Assembly: GCF_003439925.1 (NCBI RefSeq)
Contig: NZ_QQRR01000001.1
Location: 124,001-188,000, forward strand
Reading direction: 5' to 3'
Source of the DNA: Haloprofundus halophilus
GTDB lineage: Archaea; Halobacteriota; Halobacteria; Halobacteriales; Haloferacaceae
DNA: 64,000 nt
Below are positions 61,356 to 64,000 of the stretch, piece by piece. How positions within the stretch are numbered: position 1 is the stretch's first letter; each line of letters starts with the position of its first letter. The notes below the pieces were generated by a model, which had not been told where the DNA came from, made no database searches, and worked only from the letters and a program-made list of their open reading frames with translations. The translations under genes were made by a program, and so were the position numbers.

Positions 61356-63101
61356 TCACTGCGTCTCGGCGAGTCGTTCGACCCGCGCGAGCGCGTCGGC
61401 GTCTTCGGGCGATTTATCCTCCCGCACCGAGAGGAATCGCGGGAACCGCAGCGCGTACCCCGACGAGTACGTCGGCGACCGCTGTATCTCCTCGTAGCCG
61501 ACCTCGAACACCGTCGAGGGTCGAAGCTCCACCTCGCGGCCGTCCTGGGAGACGATTTCGGGTTCGAGGCGTTCGGTCAACTCGGCGAGTTGCTCGTCGG
61601 TGATGCCGGTGGCGACCTTCCCGAGCGTGCGGTACCGGCCGTTTTCGTCGCGCGCCGACAGCAGAAACGTCCCCAAAAACTGCGCGCGCCGACCCTCGCC
61701 CCACTCCGCGCCCGTGACGACGAGGTCGAGCGTCTCCACGTCCGGTTTGCGTTTCAGCCAGTGTCTCCCGCGGTTGCCCGGCGAGTACGTCGACTCGGGG
61801 TCTTTCAACATGATGCCTTCGTGACCCGCGTCGAGCGCGTCGGCCTCGAAGGCGGCTATCTCGTCGGCGTCGGCCGAGCGAAGCAGTGTCGAGACAGCCG
61901 CGTCGTCGTCGACGACGTCGGCGAGACGGTCGTGACGCGTCACGAGCGGTTCTTCGAGCAAGTCGTCGCCGTCGGCGTGCAGACAGTCGAAGGCGTGCAA
62001 CCTGAGCGTCACCTCCTCGCGCATCCGCGCGACGTCGTGTTTGCGACGGAACCGCCGCAGGACCTCCTGGAAGGGCAGCGGGTCGCCCTCGTCGTCGACG
62101 GCGACGACTTCACCGTCGAGAATCGCGGGCGCGTCGACGGCGCGTTCGACGAACTCGACAATCTCGGGGAGGGCATCCGTCACGTCCTCCATGTTGCGGG
62201 AGAACAGCGACACCGCAGCCGACTCGGCGTCGTTCTCGTTACCGGCGTCGTTCTCGTCGCCGGTGTCGTTGTCGCCATCACTGTCGCCGTCGTCGCCAGC
62301 GTCGTCGGCCCGGCGGTGAATCTGGACCCGCGCGCCGTCGTACTTCGTCTCGACGACGGCGTCTTCCCACTCGTCGAGAGCGTCGGTGACGGTACCGGCC
62401 TGCGCGAGCATCGCTTGCACCGGTCGGCCGACTTCCAGACCCACCTCGTTCAGGCCGTCGACGCCGTCGTCGCGGGCGATTTCGGCGACGTGACCGTAGT
62501 CGTTCGACACCTGGAGCGCACGTTCGACGCTCTCGGTGGGCACCTCGAACGCTTCCGAGATCGCGTCTCGAACCGCCCCTTCGCCGACGCCGATGCGCAT
62601 CTCCGAGAGGACGATTCGCGCGAGATAGCGCGCCTCCTCCGGGCTCGTGCGGTTGAACAGGCCGAACAGGGTGTCGACCTTCCGGTCTTGGCTCCCCGAC
62701 CCCGTCGCCGCCGCGAGCGCTCGGAGCGTCTCGTCTACTTCGGCGACGGTCAGGTCGGCCGCTCCCCCGGTCCCGAACGCGGCGAGACCCCGTTGGCCGC
62801 CGAACTCGTAACTGGCGGCGACGGCACCGATTTCGCCGGTCTCGGCGAGTTTCGACTCCACGTCCGAAGCGTCTACGTTCCGGCCGGCGGCGCGCGCGAT
62901 AGCCTCGTAACAGAGACTCGGACCGATGTCGAGCGTCGCCGACCGCCACGCGGGAAAGACGCGCCCCTGGACGAACCGCGCGACGACCGGAAGCTCCGGC
63001 CCGGCCTCCAGAAACGTCTCCGCCAACAGCGAGACGATTTCGAGGTCCGCCGACTCCGCCTCGATAGCCGCCGCCCGGTCTGCGAACGCCGCGAACTCCA
63101 T
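61356..63101 (-). CDS. ligA: ATP-dependent DNA ligase
   Basis: The 581-aa enzyme has the adenylation motif ETKYDGARVQIHR (lysine nucleophile), motif III VDAPAILDGEVVAV, motif IV/V EGIMLKD and HWLKRKPDVETLDLVV, and an OB-fold end (VEVRPSTVFEVGY). The N-terminal DNA-binding domain is present. A strongly acidic, low-complexity insertion (DDAGDDGDSDGDNDTGDEND, about 270-300) interrupts the adenylation domain after the nucleophile; this is unusual in ligases and may be a halophilic loop. It seals nicks in replication and repair. Confidence 0.95.
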   Translation of the reverse strand: MEFAAFADRAAAIEAESADLEIVSLLAETFLEAGPELPVVARFVQGRVFPAWRSATLDIGPSLCYEAIARAAGRNVDASDVESKLAETGEIGAVAASYEFGGQRGLAAFGTGGAADLTVAEVDETLRALAAATGSGSQDRKVDTLFGLFNRTSPEEARYLARIVLSEMRIGVGEGAVRDAISEAFEVPTESVERALQVSNDYGHVAEIARDDGVDGLNEVGLEVGRPVQAMLAQAGTVTDALDEWEDAVVETKYDGARVQIHRRADDAGDDGDSDGDNDTGDENDAGNENDAESAAVSLFSRNMEDVTDALPEIVEFVERAVDAPAILDGEVVAVDDEGDPLPFQEVLRRFRRKHDVARMREEVTLRLHAFDCLHADGDDLLEEPLVTRHDRLADVVDDDAAVSTLLRSADADEIAAFEADALDAGHEGIMLKDPESTYSPGNRGRHWLKRKPDVETLDLVVTGAEWGEGRRAQFLGTFLLSARDENGRYRTLGKVATGITDEQLAELTERLEPEIVSQDGREVELRPSTVFEVGYEEIQRSPTYSSGYALRFPRFLSVREDKSPEDADALARVERLAETQ

Positions 63102-63245
63102 CGCAGGGCGGTACTCGCGTCCTCGGTTTAACTGCCTCGCCTCGGCGGCGACGCGGTCGATTGAGGGGTTCGTATAAACTAGATAAACTTTACTCCGGGA
63201 GAGAGAGTGGGAGCGTTCTTATGTGGAACGCTCTTTATCACCCGT

Positions 63246-64000
63246 ATGCATCGGAGGCGGTTCCTGGCGCTCGCGAGCGGTGCACTCGTTGGCCTCGGGG
63301 GCTGTACGTCGAGCGATACGCGACCCGTCGACACGACGTCCGAACCGACGGAGACCGAAAACGGCGTCATCGACCGGCTCGCGGGTAACGACAGCGGCGG
63401 CAGTACCGACGAGGATTCCCCCGACATCGTAGTCACCTCCCACGAACTCGTCACCACCGACGACACCTACCGTCAGTCGGCGGCCGTCCTCGCGCTGATG
63501 GAGAACGTCGGACCGACGCCTTCCGGGGGCATCCGCGTGACCGCGCGCTTCTTCGACGAGGACGACAACCCGCTCGACGTCGCCACCGAGTACCTCATCG
63601 GTCTCAACCCCGGCGAGACGTGGAAGGCGTACATCCCGTACTACGACGACGGGGTGAACGTCGCATCGCACGACCTCGAAGCGGCGTTCCAGGTCGAACC
63701 GCTCCCGCGCGTTCCGGAGGGAATCGAACTCCTCGACAGCCAACTCGACACCGAGGACTCCGAGGCCGTCAAGGCCGAACTCACCGGGAGACTCCGCAAC
63801 GTCGGCGAGGAACCGTTCGAGTACCTCAAAGCCGAGGCGAAGTTCTACGCCGACGAGACGACGGTCCTCACCTCGAACTACGCGAGCACGACCAACCTCG
63901 AAACCGAAGACGAGTGGTCCTTCACGGTCACTTACCTCCCGTACGACGAAGAGTGGGCCAGCCCGATCACCGACTACGAGTTACACGTCGTCGATAGCCC
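63246..64000 (+). CDS. Tat-exported lipoprotein, 3' end outside window
   Basis: The start MHRRRFLALASGALVGLGGC is a twin-arginine leader with a lipobox ending in Cys20. After an acidic Thr/Ser linker (about 21-60) come two similar beta domains: SHELVTTDDTYRQSAAVLALMENVGPTPSGGIRV and ELTGRLRNVGEEPFEYLKAEAKFYADETTVL, typical of FxLYD-containing haloarchaeal lipoproteins. It is open to the right edge (251 codons seen). Divergent from ligA. Confidence 0.85.
   Translation, partial: MHRRRFLALASGALVGLGGCTSSDTRPVDTTSEPTETENGVIDRLAGNDSGGSTDEDSPDIVVTSHELVTTDDTYRQSAAVLALMENVGPTPSGGIRVTARFFDEDDNPLDVATEYLIGLNPGETWKAYIPYYDDGVNVASHDLEAAFQVEPLPRVPEGIELLDSQLDTEDSEAVKAELTGRLRNVGEEPFEYLKAEAKFYADETTVLTSNYASTTNLETEDEWSFTVTYLPYDEEWASPITDYELHVVDS

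Overview
The window is chromosomal DNA of a halophilic archaeon (class Halobacteria, probably a Haloferacales relative; the genus is not fixed by what I can see). The evidence is very high GC, strongly acidic proteins, GTG starts with a TATA-like box about 25-32 bp upstream (leaderless style), Tat-type lipoproteins, haloarchaeal regulator families (HTH_10/Bat, DUF7344), and archaeal topoisomerase VI beside a bacterial-type gyrase. No rRNA, tRNA, CRISPR array, transposase or prophage was found. It is mostly a dense core region with short intergenic gaps; the only stretch with clearly foreign composition is about 21.3-22.2 kb.

Layout. 0-6.5 kb: SRAP DNA-damage protein divergent from a YprB-like exonuclease; a Bat-type regulator divergent from a DUF7344 winged-helix gene; bactofilin-like protein; YchF-type GTPase; PadR regulator. 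6.7-11 kb: two small acidic ORFs, UbiA prenyltransferase, class I aminotransferase, exported beta-helix protein. 11-14.5 kb: XPB helicase and its nuclease partner Bax1, with an antisense lipoprotein gene between them. 14.6-18.7 kb: second divergent DUF7344/Bat-type pair, the latter a large PAS-GAF sensor; a protein with an internal duplication. 18.7-21.1 kb: RsmB/NOP2 rRNA methyltransferase with its PUA-like domain encoded separately; PAC2 proteasome chaperone. 21.1-26.8 kb: grpE, dnaK and dnaJ as three separate units, bounded on both sides by two related hairpin-rich intergenic elements, with an AT-rich orphan gene inside.

26.7-33.3 kb: a metal-flavoured cluster (cupin, CobW metallochaperone, two tiny zinc-finger proteins, zinc alcohol dehydrogenase), a degenerate AMP-ligase fragment, an M20 amidohydrolase and a winged-helix regulator. 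33.3-40.8 kb: DMT exporter, small membrane proteins and lipoproteins, acyl-CoA synthetase, an unusual period-5 repeat protein with a PRC-barrel-like tail, GNAT. 40.9-43.7 kb: cytidine deaminase and uridine phosphorylase (pyrimidine nucleoside salvage), type II NADH dehydrogenase-like enzyme. 43.9-49.4 kb: winged-helix regulator, sugar-nucleotide epimerase, two DUF389 membrane paralogs flanking arginase. 49.3-57.7 kb: gyrA-gyrB divergent from top6B-top6A. 57.9-64 kb: second DMT exporter, then a minus-strand run of zinc-ribbon membrane protein, alpha/beta hydrolase, MBL hydrolase and ATP-dependent DNA ligase, ending in a truncated lipoprotein.

The best candidates for undescribed biology are the hairpin-array element and its second copy, the period-5 repeat protein at 38.0-39.5 kb, the recurrent DUF7344/HTH_10 divergent pairs, and the AT-rich orphan at 21.5 kb. 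I see no complete new multi-gene defence or metabolic system.
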